Assembly (NCBI GenBank): GCA_035798135.1
Contig: JAPFBR010000010.1
Location: 1-51,702 of the forward strand
Length of the DNA: 51,702 nucleotides
Source: Sediminicola sp035798135
GTDB lineage: Bacteria; Bacteroidota; Bacteroidia; Flavobacteriales; Flavobacteriaceae
Direction of reading: 5' to 3'
Position numbers and translations under genes: made by a program. This document shows, one piece after another, positions 51,678 to 51,702 of the stretch (positions within the stretch are counted from its first letter, which is position 1; the number at the start of each line of letters is the position of its first letter). Under the pieces are notes generated by a model. The model saw nothing but the letters and a program-made list of their open reading frames with translations. It was not told the DNA's origin and did not search any database.

Positions 51678-51702
51678 ATGCAAAAGGTAATTTATTATGT
51701 TG
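51678..51702 (+). CDS. Start of the next cassette gene (partial)
   Basis: An ATG at 51678, preceded by an AAGGAAAG purine stretch, opens a frame (MQKVIYYV) running off the right edge. It begins 38 bases after the palindrome, the same spacing logic as for the DUF2971 gene after its junction. Only eight codons are visible. Confidence 0.4.

Overview
This window is chromosomal DNA of a marine-type member of the Flavobacteriaceae (Bacteroidota). The evidence is a type IX secretion (T9SS) sorting domain, a SusC/SusD pair, lipoproteins with acidic residues after the lipidated cysteine, GSCFA and putative-porin families, almost no Shine-Dalgarno sites, and repeated Bacteroidota promoter signatures (TTG about 20 bases upstream of TAnnTTTG). 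The genus cannot be fixed from the sequence alone.

Left part (1-14.0 kb): an rRNA/tRNA-style promoter fires off the left edge, followed by a putative porin (minus strand). A plus-strand cluster encodes a giant T9SS-secreted beta-propeller/thrombospondin-repeat protein, a lipoprotein and a small exported protein. Facing it is a minus-strand susC-susD-surface lipoprotein operon with no carbohydrate enzymes. Centre (14.2-47.3 kb): mostly core genes. These are rnhB, a large lipoprotein, an OmpA-family protein, two paralogous TapB/DUF3108-like proteins, lipB, a YqaE/Pmp3 small membrane protein, lysS, a DASS transporter, a DUF4953-type zinc metalloprotease, a Spy-like periplasmic protein, a four-gene operon ending in hemL (membrane HExxH protein, PLP deaminase, LysM glucosaminidase, hemL), DUF5522, DUF4136, aromatic amino acid hydroxylase, GSCFA, alaS, an M23-MerR-LemA-TPM-TPM cluster, der, a NeuD-like acetyltransferase, and an alanine/sodium symporter-era pair.

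Right part (47.3-51.7 kb): this is the accessory zone. An initiator tRNA-Met is followed 174 bp later by an exact 19-bp copy of its 3' end, a typical attachment-site scar. After an LpxR-like gene and a zinc-ribbon gene comes a perfect 36-bp palindrome, then a tyrosine recombinase with an extra N-terminal domain. Next is an AT-rich DUF2971 gene bracketed by related junction sequences (GTTGTAGCCAATAC upstream, GTTGTGGCTAATGC downstream). The downstream junction closes a roughly 104-bp imperfect palindrome that folds best on the bottom strand, and a new gene starts right after it. The layout resembles the start of an integron-like cassette array built on a non-IntI recombinase, and it is the best candidate in the window for an undescribed system.

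Starts were moved inward from the longest reading frame for five genes (2517, 14854, 28288, 33299, 38725) on signal-peptide or family grounds. Two genes (44513, 47723) seem to use TTG starts. Two 52-residue genes (YqaE/Pmp3 and DUF5522) were identified by reading the intergenic DNA.
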